Made by a program: the position numbers and the translations under genes. The notes beneath the pieces are model-generated. The model was not told the DNA's origin. It was given only the letters and a program-made list of their open reading frames with translations, and ran no database searches. From Acinetobacter kookii (GTDB taxonomy: Bacteria; Pseudomonadota; Gammaproteobacteria; Pseudomonadales; Moraxellaceae), in contig NZ_FMYO01000001.1 of NCBI RefSeq assembly GCF_900096895.1, positions 1-64,000 on the forward strand: a stretch of 64,000 bases of DNA. The letters run 5' to 3'. The number at the start of each line of letters is the position of its first letter. The stretch's first letter is position 1. Below, piece after piece: positions 45,491-55,039 of the stretch.

Positions 45491-46855
45491 ATGTTGCAAA
45501 AAGTTTTAATTGCAAACCGGGGTGAAATTGCTTTACGCATTACCCGAGCTTGCAGAACTTTAGGAATTAAAACCGTAGGTATTTATTCCGATGCCGATAA
45601 AGACCTGATGCATTTACGCTTTTGTGATGAAGCCGTATGTATCGGTCCGGGCGCAAGTAGCGAAAGCTATTTAAACATCCCAGCAATTATTACTGCTGCT
45701 GAAATTACCGGTGCAGATGCCATCCATCCTGGTTATGGCTTCTTGTCGGAAAATGCCGAGTTTGCAGAAATTGTTGAAAATTCTGGTTTTATCTTTATTG
45801 GTCCGCGTCCAGAACATATTCGCTTAATGGGGAACAAAGTTTCCGCCATTATTGCCATGAAAAAAGCCGGTGTACCAACCGTACCGGGCTGTGACCATGC
45901 AGTGACTATTCACAATGCTCTTGCAGAAGCCAAAGAAATTGGCTTTCCACTGATCGTTAAAGCCGCTTCCGGTGGTGGTGGTCGTGGTATGCGTATTGTT
46001 GAACGTGTCGACACCCTGCTTGAGTCGGTTCAGGCTGCACAGCGTGATGCTGAAATGTGGTTTGGTGATGACACGGTTTATATGGAACGCTTCCTGCAAA
46101 AACCGCGTCACGTCGAAGTTCAGGTTTTGGCAGATGGTAATGGCCATGCCATTCACTTGTATGATCGTGACTGTTCTTTACAGCGTCGCCATCAAAAAGT
46201 ACTGGAAGAAGCTCCTGCTCCGGGCCTGCCTGAAGAAGCACGTGCTGAAATTTTAGAAGCCTGCGTTAATGCATGTAAACTCATGCAATACCGTGGTGCA
46301 GGTACATTCGAATTCCTGTTTGAAGATGGTGAATTCTTCTTCATTGAAATGAATACCCGTGTTCAGGTTGAACACCCGGTGACCGAAATGGTGACGGGTA
46401 TCGATATCATTGAGCAACAATTACGTATTGCTGGCGGACTCGGTCTTGAAATCCAACAAGATCAAGTTGAAGTACGTGGTCATGCCATAGAATGTCGTAT
46501 CAATGCGGAAGATCCAACTACATTCCTTCCATCTCCGGGCAAAATTGAAAATTATTATGCCCCAGGTGGTGCCGGTATCCGTATGGATTCGCATATTTAC
46601 CCAGGCTACAGCATTCCACCTTACTATGATTCAATGATTGCAAAACTCATTGCCCATGGTAAAGATCGTGAAACGACTATTGCCCGCATGAAACAGGCAT
46701 TAGAAGAAACCATCCTGACTGGTGTTAAAACCAACATTCCTTTGCATAGGGATTTAATTCTGGAAGATGAGAATTTCTGTAAGGAAGCGATGGATATTCA
46801 TTATCTGGAAAAACACTTGTTGAAAAAGCTGGAAGCTTATCAAGAAGCGTCTTAA
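45491..46855 (+). CDS. accC: Biotin carboxylase of acetyl-CoA carboxylase
   Basis: ATP-grasp enzyme that carboxylates the biotin of AccB, 454 residues. It shows [14 protein letters not shown] at the N-terminus, [12 protein letters not shown], the Gly-rich ATP loop [32 protein letters not shown], and [14 protein letters not shown] with the metal-binding Glu and catalytic Arg. A strong terminator follows. Confidence 0.96.
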   Translation: MLQKVLIANRGEIALRITRACRTLGIKTVGIYSDADKDLMHLRFCDEAVCIGPGASSESYLNIPAIITAAEITGADAIHPGYGFLSENAEFAEIVENSGFIFIGPRPEHIRLMGNKVSAIIAMKKAGVPTVPGCDHAVTIHNALAEAKEIGFPLIVKAASGGGGRGMRIVERVDTLLESVQAAQRDAEMWFGDDTVYMERFLQKPRHVEVQVLADGNGHAIHLYDRDCSLQRRHQKVLEEAPAPGLPEEARAEILEACVNACKLMQYRGAGTFEFLFEDGEFFFIEMNTRVQVEHPVTEMVTGIDIIEQQLRIAGGLGLEIQQDQVEVRGHAIECRINAEDPTTFLPSPGKIENYYAPGGAGIRMDSHIYPGYSIPPYYDSMIAKLIAHGKDRETTIARMKQALEETILTGVKTNIPLHRDLILEDENFCKEAMDIHYLEKHLLKKLEAYQEAS

Positions 46856-46872
46856 ATAAAGCATTAAGACTT

Positions 46873-46901
46873 AAAAAACCGCTCTTTATGAGCGGTTTTT
46901 T
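46873..46901. terminator. Rho-independent terminator after accC
   Basis: Stem AAAAAACCGCTC / GAGCGGTTTTTT with a 5-nt loop and a run of seven T. It also serves the convergent gene at 46943. Confidence 0.93.
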
Positions 46902-46942
46902 TATGTGTATAACGGATATATTTATAAAATCATGAACAATGA

Positions 46943-47422
46943 TTAAGGCAATACACGGCGCAAGGTGGCAAAACACTGCTCGGCCTTTTCATTACTGCAG
47001 AAATTGATGGTCGAGGCATTTTTCCACTGCACGAAATATTGGGAAATTTCTCCGGTCTGATCTTCCTGCAAACCGGAACAATCCTTTTCATTATTGTCAT
47101 ACTTTACTTGCAAAACCAGCGCAGACAATAAAGAACGTTCCTCTTGAGCCGGCTGAAAGTCATAAATTCCGGATGACCACTCTTGCCCACTTTTAATAAT
47201 GACATTGTTATTCGCTTTAAAATTATAATATTCAATGCATTTATTATTGTTGGCCACTTGCATCCCCCATAAGCCCACAATTTCTGGACGAGTCACAATA
47301 CGAATGGTATTCGAATTTTCAGCTCGATCCGTTTCTTCTGTTGCCACTACCGCTTGATTGTCATTTGCCATCGCAACAGATGCGCACAATGTAAGTAAAA
47401 TTGTAAGATATGTTTTTTTCAT
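46943..47422 (-). CDS. Secreted protein of unknown function, 159 residues
   Basis: Starts at 47422 with a clear signal peptide (MKKTYLTILLTLCASVAMA, cleavage before NDNQ), so the longer frame from 47464 is not used. The mature protein contains IVGLWGMQVANNNKCIEYYNFKANNN and four Cys that could form disulfides (near NKCIEY, EKDCSG, INFCSN, EQCFAT). The pattern of a GLW-containing strand and conserved Cys resembles small periplasmic lipocalin-like proteins, but no family is assigned. A ribosome site is not obvious. Confidence 0.65.
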   Translation of the reverse strand: MKKTYLTILLTLCASVAMANDNQAVVATEETDRAENSNTIRIVTRPEIVGLWGMQVANNNKCIEYYNFKANNNVIIKSGQEWSSGIYDFQPAQEERSLLSALVLQVKYDNNEKDCSGLQEDQTGEISQYFVQWKNASTINFCSNEKAEQCFATLRRVLP

Positions 47423-47717
47423 ACATTCATTCAGTGCTAAAAATCCTTTGCTATAACTTAGCATATTTTTATGAAAAACCAGTATTTATCACCATATTAT
47501 AACAATATAATTTCGTACTATAACTGCACAGGAAAGCAAGCGGCCAAGTTGAAAAGAATCAATGCCTTTGGGGGATACTGAAGCAAGCCTCCCACTAATG
47601 ATGCAGCGGCATCCTCAATGTTCATTCGTCTTGAAAATATTTCTATTTAATCGTGAATATAGCAAAATAATTTTTTTAATACTTTTGACTAAGTCACCAT
47701 CTTAGAGTGACAAGGAT
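47423..47717 (+). other. GC-richer structured leader before the diguanylate cyclase gene
   Basis: Most of this gap is AT-rich, but about 47530-47620 is distinctly GC-richer and foldable: a GGGGG/CCTCCC pairing (47570-47574 with 47588-47593) and a GATGC-AGCG-GCATC hairpin (47600-47613). It could be the leader of the cyclase mRNA or a small RNA. No known riboswitch consensus was matched. Confidence 0.35.
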
Positions 47718-49157
47718 GTGATCTTGCATATTGTGCTGACTTCATCTAAATCATTTTCCATACAGCAACAGGTGAATGCCTTTTTTATCCTGGGTGCTGT
47801 GGTCCTGATTTGCTGTTTATGCGGGATTTTATCCAGGCCTGTCACCTTTTTAGCCTATCTATGGCCAGCAAATGCGGTTTTGCTGGGTCTATTTTTACGC
47901 TTTAAGCATTTAAACCTCTGGGGTGGATGGTTAGGTGCCTTTAGCGCTTACATGCTGGCAGATTTAATGACGGGCAGTTCTTTACAACTGACTTTTATTC
48001 TCAGTCTCGCAAATCTAATGAATGTCACGGTTTCATTGTTTCTTATCAACTTCTGGAAATTAAATTATCGCAATTACAATCAGGGTTTTACCTTCTTATA
48101 TTTATTTATCATTTGTGCTTTAGGGGGGAGCTTGGTCAGTGCCCTGTTTGCCATAGCCACAGTTCCTTATCTTTCTGATACTTTCATGTCCACGCAACGT
48201 CTTGGGGTGGACTTTGGCATGTGGTGGGCCGGTGAAATTGTCAATTATATTACCATTTTGCCAATTATTTTATTTTTTCCCACCCTGAATGAAATGGGTA
48301 AAAAATTTAAAAATATGAAGCTTAAACAGTTCCGGTTAATTAAACTGCTCCCGCTGGTTGCCATTGTGATTTCCGTGACTTTTACCCATATTTTCTTTGG
48401 ACCGGGTGCCTTGCTTTATCCTCTGGCTGCATTAATCTGGGCGGCATTAAGTTATCCCATTTTTAGCGTTGCCCTGATCAACAGCATTGTCTGTTTAGTG
48501 ACTTATCATAGTCTGACTTATTTTTACTTATCGGAGTCATCATCGGCATATTTAACCACCACCATTTCGGTACGTATTGGTCTATGTATGTTAGGTTTAG
48601 CCCCTCTCATTCTTTGCATTATTACCAGTAATCGCCGTGAACTGTACAAAAAAGTGTTACATCTGGCCAATCATGACAGCTTGACCAATACCATAAACAG
48701 ACGTCATCTTTTTGAAAAAGGTGAAAGATATCTAAGTGAAGCTAAAAGCCATACGGTTTCATTGATTATGCTCGATCTGGATCATTTTAAAAAAATGAAT
48801 GACCAATATGGACATCATATTGGGGATTTGGTTCTCAAACATTTTTCGCAACTGGTGGAAGACAATATCCGGACCAATGAACTTTTCGCCCGTATAGGGG
48901 GTGAAGAATTTCTGATCCTCCTCATGAATACGACTTTACAGGAAACCCAAACTATTGCTGAAAGAATCCGGATTAAAACCGAGCTAACCCCGATGCAACT
49001 GCCTGATGGAGATTTATTGTTTATTACCACCAGTATTGGTATTGCCCATCAAAGCTTGCCTACCGAGCTGAGCTTGCAACATATTATTAATCAGGCAGAT
49101 CATGCCCTGTATCGTTCAAAAGCTTTGGGACGCAATCAGATCACCATTGCTTCTTGA
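47718..49157 (+). CDS. Diguanylate cyclase with MASE1 membrane sensor
   Basis: Makes cyclic di-GMP. Residues about 20-310 contain around eight membrane helices of the MASE1 sensor type (LWPANAVLLGLFLR, LGVDFGMWWAGEIVNYITILPIILFF). Residues about 315-479 form a GGDEF domain (HDSLTNTINRR, LDLDHFKKMND-YGH-GD, active site RIGGEEF). The I-site position reads RTNE rather than RxxD, so product inhibition may be lost. The start is uncertain: GTG at 47718 lies very close to AAGGA, and TTG at 47724 is better spaced. Confidence 0.9.
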   Translation: MILHIVLTSSKSFSIQQQVNAFFILGAVVLICCLCGILSRPVTFLAYLWPANAVLLGLFLRFKHLNLWGGWLGAFSAYMLADLMTGSSLQLTFILSLANLMNVTVSLFLINFWKLNYRNYNQGFTFLYLFIICALGGSLVSALFAIATVPYLSDTFMSTQRLGVDFGMWWAGEIVNYITILPIILFFPTLNEMGKKFKNMKLKQFRLIKLLPLVAIVISVTFTHIFFGPGALLYPLAALIWAALSYPIFSVALINSIVCLVTYHSLTYFYLSESSSAYLTTTISVRIGLCMLGLAPLILCIITSNRRELYKKVLHLANHDSLTNTINRRHLFEKGERYLSEAKSHTVSLIMLDLDHFKKMNDQYGHHIGDLVLKHFSQLVEDNIRTNELFARIGGEEFLILLMNTTLQETQTIAERIRIKTELTPMQLPDGDLLFITTSIGIAHQSLPTELSLQHIINQADHALYRSKALGRNQITIAS

Positions 49158-49248
49158 TATAAAACCGGTTGCATACTGCCCAGAACCATAGCACAGCAGC
49201 AATCTTGTCATTAACCGCGTAGAATGCTGACTTTTCTTTACGGTTTTT

Positions 49249-50406
49249 TTAGCTTTGCTGGATATCTTTCGGTAGCCAGCGTACAAACAGCAAACCCACA
49301 GCTGTTGAAAGCCCAGCCAGAACAAAAACCATTTCGCCGGAGATGACTTGCCAATATTTTCCCGCCAGAATACTTCCTAAAGCCACGCCTAAACCCCACA
49401 TGGTACTGTACATGGCCTGACCACGACCTTGCTGACCGGCAGAAAAGTTTTGAAAGATAATGCGCATGGCAATCATATGAAACAGGCCAAAACTAAAAGC
49501 GTGAATACTCTGGGCTAAGAACTGTGCCATAAAGAAATGAGGCAATAGTCCCACAACAATCCAGCGTGCACCGGTCAGGACCAGACACACACTGGCCAGA
49601 CTGCGCCATGAAAAACGGGTTAAAAAAATATGCGCAAATGCAAACATAATAATTTCCGCAACCACCCCCACTGACCACAACAGGCCAATTTCAGTGGTCG
49701 AAAAACCTGTTTGATGCAAGTAGTTACTATAGAAACTATAAAATGGAGCATGGGAAAATAATAAAACAAATTCAATAGCAAAAAATGCAGCAACTACAGG
49801 TCGTTTTAATATCGGCATTAATGGTTCTAGTTTTTGTTGTGATCGCGGCGCTGTGCTGGGTTCTTTGATGCTAAAAGACCAAAGGAAAGCCAAAAATGCA
49901 ATACACAACAACATCAGTGGCAGCATGGAAATAGGGACAATTTCAAGTAAGGCACCAATACCGAAAACGCCCACAATAAAACCCACCGAGCCCCATTTTC
50001 TTACTTTCCCATACAGCTGAGTACGCTTTTCAGCCAGCCAGAACAGCGTAACCCCTTCAAATTGCGCTAAAATGGCATTCTGAAAAAAGCTGAAAATCAG
50101 CATCAGCAATGCCACAGACTGGAAGGTATTTGGAATCAGAAAAATCATGAACCAGATACAGGCTTCCATCCAGGTGGCTATACGGACCAACAGCATTCTT
50201 TTGCCCGATTTATCGGCAATCCATCCCCAAATGAACGGTGCGAAAAAGCGGGTAATGATTGCGATTGAAGATAACAGTCCGATTTCTTGATAATTAAAGC
50301 CCTGATCTTCCAGATACAAATTCCAAAAAGGCATGAACGTACCGACTATGGAATAGTAGAAGAAGTAGAATCCTGCCAGTCTGTGCTGAATTGAAATAGG
50401 CTGCAT
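49249..50406 (-). CDS. MFS transporter, HcaT/phenylpropionate-permease-like
   Basis: A 385-residue, 12-helix major facilitator. It shows RLAGFYFFYYSIVGTFMPFWNLYLEDQGFNYQEIG at the N-terminus and GWIADKSGKR after helix 2, plus YGKVRKWGSVGF, the pattern of the HcaT (nucleoside:H+ symporter-like) subfamily. Substrate cannot be inferred; it has no catabolic neighbours. Convergent with the cyclase, about 90 bp apart. Confidence 0.85.
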   Translation of the reverse strand: MQPISIQHRLAGFYFFYYSIVGTFMPFWNLYLEDQGFNYQEIGLLSSIAIITRFFAPFIWGWIADKSGKRMLLVRIATWMEACIWFMIFLIPNTFQSVALLMLIFSFFQNAILAQFEGVTLFWLAEKRTQLYGKVRKWGSVGFIVGVFGIGALLEIVPISMLPLMLLCIAFLAFLWSFSIKEPSTAPRSQQKLEPLMPILKRPVVAAFFAIEFVLLFSHAPFYSFYSNYLHQTGFSTTEIGLLWSVGVVAEIIMFAFAHIFLTRFSWRSLASVCLVLTGARWIVVGLLPHFFMAQFLAQSIHAFSFGLFHMIAMRIIFQNFSAGQQGRGQAMYSTMWGLGVALGSILAGKYWQVISGEMVFVLAGLSTAVGLLFVRWLPKDIQQS

Positions 50407-50991
50407 TACATTGCATATCCTTGCATTATCAATAATTTAAATTCATTTAGAGTCGCACATATTTGCATATAACTGTCTATTCCTGTACTGCAACATTTTA
50501 AAAAGTCATTAATTTTTAATATTTTATCACCAAGCACAGTACAGGTAAAAAATTAAAAAAGTTGCGACATCATATAAAAAACCGCCCGTTCAGACAGTCT
50601 ATTTTATATAAGTAAATTATATTTCTGCTGTGGCATTCTTTTCAGTTCAAACAAGCGCAAAAATGGTTTGAACAACGAAAAAATCAGGACAAAAAACTGG
50701 AAAAGTTTAGACCTTAACAGCAATGGTCAAACATATGATTGCTTGCCGGGTGGACATGCGAAGAAATATCTAAAGAAGAAAAAATAGATTTGAAAGTATG
50801 AAAATAAATTTAAGTCAGCCTCGAATGAGGGTCTCACTTTTAAAAAGTAATTTATAAATGTTAGTAATTAAAGCCATATACAGCATGGTATCTACCTATT
50901 TTTATTTAATTTACAAACTTTGTTAATAGTTCATTCAGAAAGACAAGTAAAAACTGATACATTAAAAATGACATTATAAAAAAGAAGGACG
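50407..50991. other. Gap with a possible gene remnant
   Basis: No annotated-quality gene. One plus-strand frame is open for about 70 codons up to a TAG at 50785-50787 without an ATG; its tail (SLDLNSNGQTYDCLPGGHAKKYLKKKK) has a protein-like look, so it may be the end of a decayed gene or a very short TTG-started one. The rest is AT-rich and presumably holds the lipase promoter. Confidence 0.3.
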
Positions 50992-51000
50992 GTGCACGTG

Positions 51001-52203
51001 ATGAAAATTAAAGACCTTGTTCTCAAATTGACAGTGAGCTGCCTATGTTTAGGTTCAACATACGCAATTGCCTCGCCTGAACTTTCCAATAACAGTAAAA
51101 TTCAAATATCAAATCTTCCCGCTAAAACACCCGGTACCCTATTATCCATACAAGCACAAAATACCGATCTATTTCCGAATGCATCACAACGCTTCCTAAT
51201 TACCTATCGCAGCCGCGGAATACAGTCGGAACCAATTGTAGCTTCCGGATTTATTTTACTGCCTAAAGGAAAAGCACCAAAAGAAGGTTGGCCTATTTTA
51301 GCTTGGGCGCATGGTACAACAGGTGTTGCAGATACTTGTGCTCCTTCGAGTGATTATGTGGGTGGACCTGTTCATATATATCAACAAATAGCAGCAAAAG
51401 CTTTGAATGCCTGGCTTGCTCGTGGATATGCGGTGGTTGCACCAGACTATCAGGGCTTAGGTACACCAAGCGGACATCCCTATATGAATGCTCAAAGCCA
51501 ATTACATACTGTAGTGGATGCTGTAAGGACGACACACCATTTAAAACCTTACAAATTTAATAAAAATTGGTATGTCATGGGGCATAGTCAAGGCGGGGCT
51601 GCATCTCTTGCTGTTGCAGCGTATGGACAAAAAGATGCACCCGAACTTAATTTGCGCGGGGCAATTGCCCTTGCTCCAGGCGGTTATCAATATGAAGGAA
51701 TTGCAGAATATGTAGCAACCCACTCTCAAATTGACACCAGTGTTGCAGCATTTTTTCCAATCGTTCTTCTGGGAGCGGAAGCTGCAGACCCTAGCCTCGT
51801 TCCAGCAAATTTAGTTAGCCCGGAAATGGGGGAAATTCTTAATCAGGCACGTAGCCGCTGTTTATCCGAATTACAATCTGATCTGAAGCAAGCACCTAAA
51901 ACTGTCTTTAAACCGAATGTAAATCTGACACCTTTGACCAATTATCTAAAGAAGCAGTCTATTGAGAATATGATCCCCACTGTGCCAGTTATGGTTGTTC
52001 AAGGTGAGAAAGATCAGTTAGTGGATTCACGCGGTACTTATGCCTACTATCAACAAATCTGCAAGATGGAAAAACCTATTGCGTTTTATCCTTTGAAAGA
52101 AGGCGACCATCGGGACTCCTTAAGACAAAGTGAATTTTTAATTGGAAATTTTATAAACTCAATTGAAAATAAGAAAAGCTTAAGCACTTGCAGTGCAAAA
52201 TAG
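51001..52203 (+). CDS. Secretory lipase (LIP family)
   Basis: Exported lipase/esterase of the secretory-lipase family, 400 residues from the ATG at 51001. A signal peptide MKIKDLVLKLTVSCLCLGSTYA is followed by the alpha/beta-hydrolase domain: WAHGTTGVADTCAPS (oxyanion region), VAPDYQGLG, the nucleophile in VMGHSQGGAAS, the Asp in VQGEKDQLVD and the His in EGDHRDS. Upstream GTG codons at 50992 and 50998 are alternative starts; AGAAGGA lies at a workable distance from 50998 and 51001. Confidence 0.88.
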   Translation: MKIKDLVLKLTVSCLCLGSTYAIASPELSNNSKIQISNLPAKTPGTLLSIQAQNTDLFPNASQRFLITYRSRGIQSEPIVASGFILLPKGKAPKEGWPILAWAHGTTGVADTCAPSSDYVGGPVHIYQQIAAKALNAWLARGYAVVAPDYQGLGTPSGHPYMNAQSQLHTVVDAVRTTHHLKPYKFNKNWYVMGHSQGGAASLAVAAYGQKDAPELNLRGAIALAPGGYQYEGIAEYVATHSQIDTSVAAFFPIVLLGAEAADPSLVPANLVSPEMGEILNQARSRCLSELQSDLKQAPKTVFKPNVNLTPLTNYLKKQSIENMIPTVPVMVVQGEKDQLVDSRGTYAYYQQICKMEKPIAFYPLKEGDHRDSLRQSEFLIGNFINSIENKKSLSTCSAK

Positions 52204-52999
52204 CCTAGATGCAATCTTTAGAATCAAGGTTATACGAGTTATTTATGGAATTCATAGACAGCATTTTGAATATAATGGATGTCTATGAACAGAGAAATTC
52301 AACAATGCTGAATGAGTTTGTCGGAGATGTGGTATTTCCAGACAGCTTTTACGCAAATGATGGAAACCATATACTGAACAGGACATTGATAAATTAAATA
52401 GCCTGCTTAAACGCCGTTAAAATCTTCTAATATCAAGTCAATGAACTGACGGTCTTCATATTAGAAATGCATTGGGCTAGAAATCTTGGGCTCGACCTTT
52501 ACAAACAGAATGGATGAGGCTTCATGGAATCTCGCTGATTTTAAAGACCATCCCTAAAGTCTTATCTCCCCCTCAAGTCAAAACGATTAGAAAATTCGTC
52601 CTAAAAATGAACGCATTCAAAACATCCCTTACAAAAGGATTTAAAGACCGCTAAATTGAAACGATCTATATGAATCATACACAATTTTTAAATTAACTTA
52701 ATTGAAAGTTAATTATTTTAAAATCACGCTTTCCAGTTGACTATGATACCTGCAATTGCATGATTTGAAATGCATAATGTCAAAGACCTTAATGCTCTAT
52801 TGCATTTTTAAAAATCAGTACAGATATAAACGGACTCACTTAAAAATTGCTGTTTCGTTTGAAAAATCCATGTTTATTTTTCGATCAGTTTATGTGGATT
52901 ATTCGTTAATAATCAAATGAATTGAGAAATTTTTTATAAAATTATCATGTGTTGTTTGTCTCACAATTATCTTTTAGGTAAATCAATTGGAGAAAGCAA
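52204..52999. other. Long gap without a convincing gene
   Basis: These 796 bp contain one 62-codon frame right after the lipase (52209-52397, starting MQSLESRLYELFMEF), without a good ribosome site and of no recognisable family. The middle section (about 52430-52680) has protein-like, less AT-rich stretches broken by stops in all frames, suggesting a decayed gene. The last 300 bp are AT-rich promoter-type sequence. Confidence 0.35.
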
Positions 53000-53440
53000 A
53001 TGTTAAATAAAACGATGATCGCAAGCAGCTTCGCTGTCTCTATAGTTTTGGCAGGTTGTACGTCCTCAATGCTGAATCCTTCTACCGAAAGAAATTTAGC
53101 GAAATTGCAAAATAAAAACTGGGTGATGACCGAAATTAATCAAATGAATTATAAAGCCGACCCTACCTTATCCGCAGTTCCAACGCTTAGTTTTGGTCAC
53201 AGCCAACTCAGCGGCAGTGATGGCTGTAACCAATTTATGGGTGGGTATGCCATAAAAGGCAACCAGATTAAATTTTCAAATTTGGTCACTACCGAAAAAG
53301 CCTGTTTAAATCCAACCGATTTACCGCAAAAATTTTCACAGGCGTTAAACCAGGTGGTCAGCTATGATGCGACCGATAGTGAATTAAAGCTCTTGGATAA
53401 CAATCGTCGCGTGGTACTTAAGTTTAAGAACCTTAAATAG
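53000..53440 (+). CDS. META-domain lipoprotein (HslJ-like)
   Basis: An outer-membrane lipoprotein of 146 residues. The lipobox is LAGC at residues 17-20. The META domain follows: LQNKNWVMTEINQM, PTLSFGHSQLSGSDGCNQFMGGYAIKGNQI, LVTTEKACLNPTDLPQKFSQAL and the C-terminal LDNNRRVVLKF. Relatives such as HslJ are linked to heat and novobiocin stress. GGAGAAAG precedes the ATG. Confidence 0.88.
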   Translation: MLNKTMIASSFAVSIVLAGCTSSMLNPSTERNLAKLQNKNWVMTEINQMNYKADPTLSAVPTLSFGHSQLSGSDGCNQFMGGYAIKGNQIKFSNLVTTEKACLNPTDLPQKFSQALNQVVSYDATDSELKLLDNNRRVVLKFKNLK

Positions 53441-53458
53441 AGAATACGGATAAAACTT

Positions 53459-53476
53459 AGCCCTCATCAGAGGGCT
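53459..53476. terminator. Terminator after the META lipoprotein
   Basis: Perfect 7-bp stem AGCCCTC/GAGGGCT with an ATCA loop followed by TTTTATT. Confidence 0.88.
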
Positions 53477-53543
53477 TTTATTGATCAATCCTATTACCTG
53501 AATCATTCAAAAAACGCATTCCGCTTAAGAACAGAACAACATG

Positions 53544-53714
53544 TTATTTATGTTGTTTTTGCGGATTGTTTTGTTGATTAGGTTGTTGCTGCACATTGGA
53601 CTGCTGGTTTTGCTGATTACCTTGCCGATTCTCTTGTTTTTCCTTTTGTTTATCGCGATCGCGCTCTTGATTATGCTGGCTCATTTGAAGAGGTTGTTGA
53701 TTAATCATTTGCAT
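53544..53714 (-). CDS. Gln/Asn-rich disordered mini-protein (paralogue 2)
   Basis: A 56-residue protein (MQMINQQPLQMSQHNQERD..., ending NNPQKQHK) dominated by Gln, Asn, Lys, Glu and Arg, with a charged middle (RDRDKQKEKQENRQ). GAGGAAGGAC precedes the ATG at 53714, a strong ribosome site. The M-x-M-x-NQQ start and NPQ-Q-K end match the mini-gene beside umuC. Predicted soluble, unstructured and hydrophilin-like; function unknown. Confidence 0.68.
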   Translation of the reverse strand: MQMINQQPLQMSQHNQERDRDKQKEKQENRQGNQQNQQSNVQQQPNQQNNPQKQHK

Positions 53715-53977
53715 GTCCTTCCTCAATTTAGAATCTACATGAGCTAATCTACTATTTAATCTTTTTTATCCAATCTTAACTTTGTGTCAATTTCATTCAA
53801 TGTAATTTAGATGCATCTATATGATTGATCTGCAACGAGGCGATTTTAACCCTGTTAACATTTCTTTATGATATGAGCGTTTTTTTCTAAGACAAAATCT
53901 ATTCCCCTCCAATCAAATTGGAGTAAGTTAAACTATTCAGAACTGTCATTTTCGCTTGAGTTAACCGCTAAAATGCC

Positions 53978-54085
53978 TTAGTCATTTTTACCACATTTGC
54001 GACATTCCTGGACGTAGCCGTGCTTGTGATCCCAATTGAATTCATAAACATGAATACAAAAAAATTTACGAAATGTATTAAGCAT
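53978..54085 (-). CDS. Tiny Cys-containing protein, 35 residues
   Basis: Begins at 54085 after an excellent ribosome site (GAGGTGAAAG, 6 bp upstream). The sequence MLNTFRKFFCIHVYEFNWDH ends with a YVQECRKCGK tail, where one Cys-His and one CxxC pair could bind zinc, reminiscent of the small phage/host DUF1660-type proteins. The longer frame from 54160 adds only a hydrophobic stretch without a ribosome site. Confidence 0.55.
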   Translation of the reverse strand: MLNTFRKFFCIHVYEFNWDHKHGYVQECRKCGKND

Positions 54086-54216
54086 ATCTTTCACCTCACC
54101 TACCGGTTCAGAAAAAGGATTAATACTTAATAATATGGGTATAAACAGCATAACTTTCAAATAATAAGGTCAAAATTTCAGAGCAAGATATTAAAATAAT
54201 TTGGCAATTTTGGACT

Positions 54217-54342
54217 TTACTGGTCTTTATCCATGGAATGAGGAGTGGTGGTTTTATCTTGCTGCGACGTATCATTATCCTGTTTTTGACAGGCACTTAG
54301 ACCTAGCATAAGCACTACTCCTATAAATAGCAGTTTTTTCAT
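54217..54342 (-). CDS. Small lipoprotein, 41 residues
   Basis: MKKLLFIGVVLMLGLSACQKQ has a textbook lipobox (LSAC, Cys 18) and leaves a 24-residue mature part rich in Asp, Gln, Thr and Lys (QDNDTSQQDKTTTPHSMDKD). AAGGA lies 6 bp before the ATG. Probably a small outer-membrane lipoprotein of unknown role; too short for most gene finders. Confidence 0.7.
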   Translation of the reverse strand: MKKLLFIGVVLMLGLSACQKQDNDTSQQDKTTTPHSMDKDQ

Positions 54343-54572
54343 CATCAATCCTTATATTCTTTCTATCAAAATTAAGAATAGAAGAGATACCGACTTACAC
54401 GGTTCAATTTTTACAGCAAAAATGTAAAAACGGCTTATTCATTTAATTTTTATTTACGGTTTTTTGAGTAAAAAACAATCGGGATAGGAAAATTTTCATA
54501 ATAACTGCCAATATTTCTCTAGATGATCCACTGTTGATTCGAACTACGAGAATATTTTTTAAGCGATGAAAT

Positions 54573-54782
54573 TTAGGTCAAAATTTCCCATAAGATCGAA
54601 TTTTCTGAAGTTTCAACAAAGCCGATTACTTCATCATTTTCATTCAACTTGGGAATAAACTGATGATTATCCATATCATAATAACCAGCATGATCTTGTG
54701 CCTGAGCCAAGGTGACTTCATCGCCTAAAACCTTGTTAATCATTCGTTCTTCGCCTGAATTGGGGTTTCTAATTTTAATCAT
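54573..54782 (-). CDS. Small hypothetical protein, 69 residues
   Basis: Starts at the ATG at 54782 (MIKIRNPNSGEERMINKVLGDEVTL). The DxDNHQFIPKLNENDEVIGFVETSENSILWEIL segment is beta-rich and ends hydrophobic, suggesting a small soluble domain. No family recognised. An ATG two codons earlier (54788) is possible. The ribosome site is weak. Confidence 0.5.
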   Translation of the reverse strand: MIKIRNPNSGEERMINKVLGDEVTLAQAQDHAGYYDMDNHQFIPKLNENDEVIGFVETSENSILWEILT

Positions 54783-55039
54783 AACCATTGATCTTCATTT
54801 ATATTTTGATCTTTATCATAAGAAATTAGAGCTTAAAGTGTGAATTAATTTGTTAGCTTGAATGTAAACTGGTTTAGCTTTTTAGTTTCCAATCTAAAGA
54901 GAAAAAAATAAAAAGAAATATCCAAGTGTAGCGTTGATAACTTTTTATACATTATGTTATTTAATGTTTGCCTCATCTAAATTCATCTTCTAAAGCTTCT
55001 AATATGTTTTAAGCATTTAAAAAAATAGTGAAGCAGAAT

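Noticed and set aside
45824..46256. Open frames antisense to and in other frames of accC
   Set aside because: Shadows of the strongly biased accC codon pattern; no ribosome sites and repetitive His/Thr runs.
47530..47620. Cyclic-di-GMP (GEMM) riboswitch before the GGDEF gene
   Set aside because: The conserved GEMM core and tetraloop-receptor pattern were not found; only generic hairpins are present.
52209..52397. 62-codon frame after the lipase as a real gene
   Set aside because: No ribosome site, no recognisable fold, and it sits in a stretch that looks decayed; kept only in the gap description.
53541..53747. Leu/Ile-rich plus-strand frame opposite the Gln-rich gene at 53544
   Set aside because: It is the complement of CAA/CAG codons; poly-Leu frames are the expected shadow of a Gln-rich gene.
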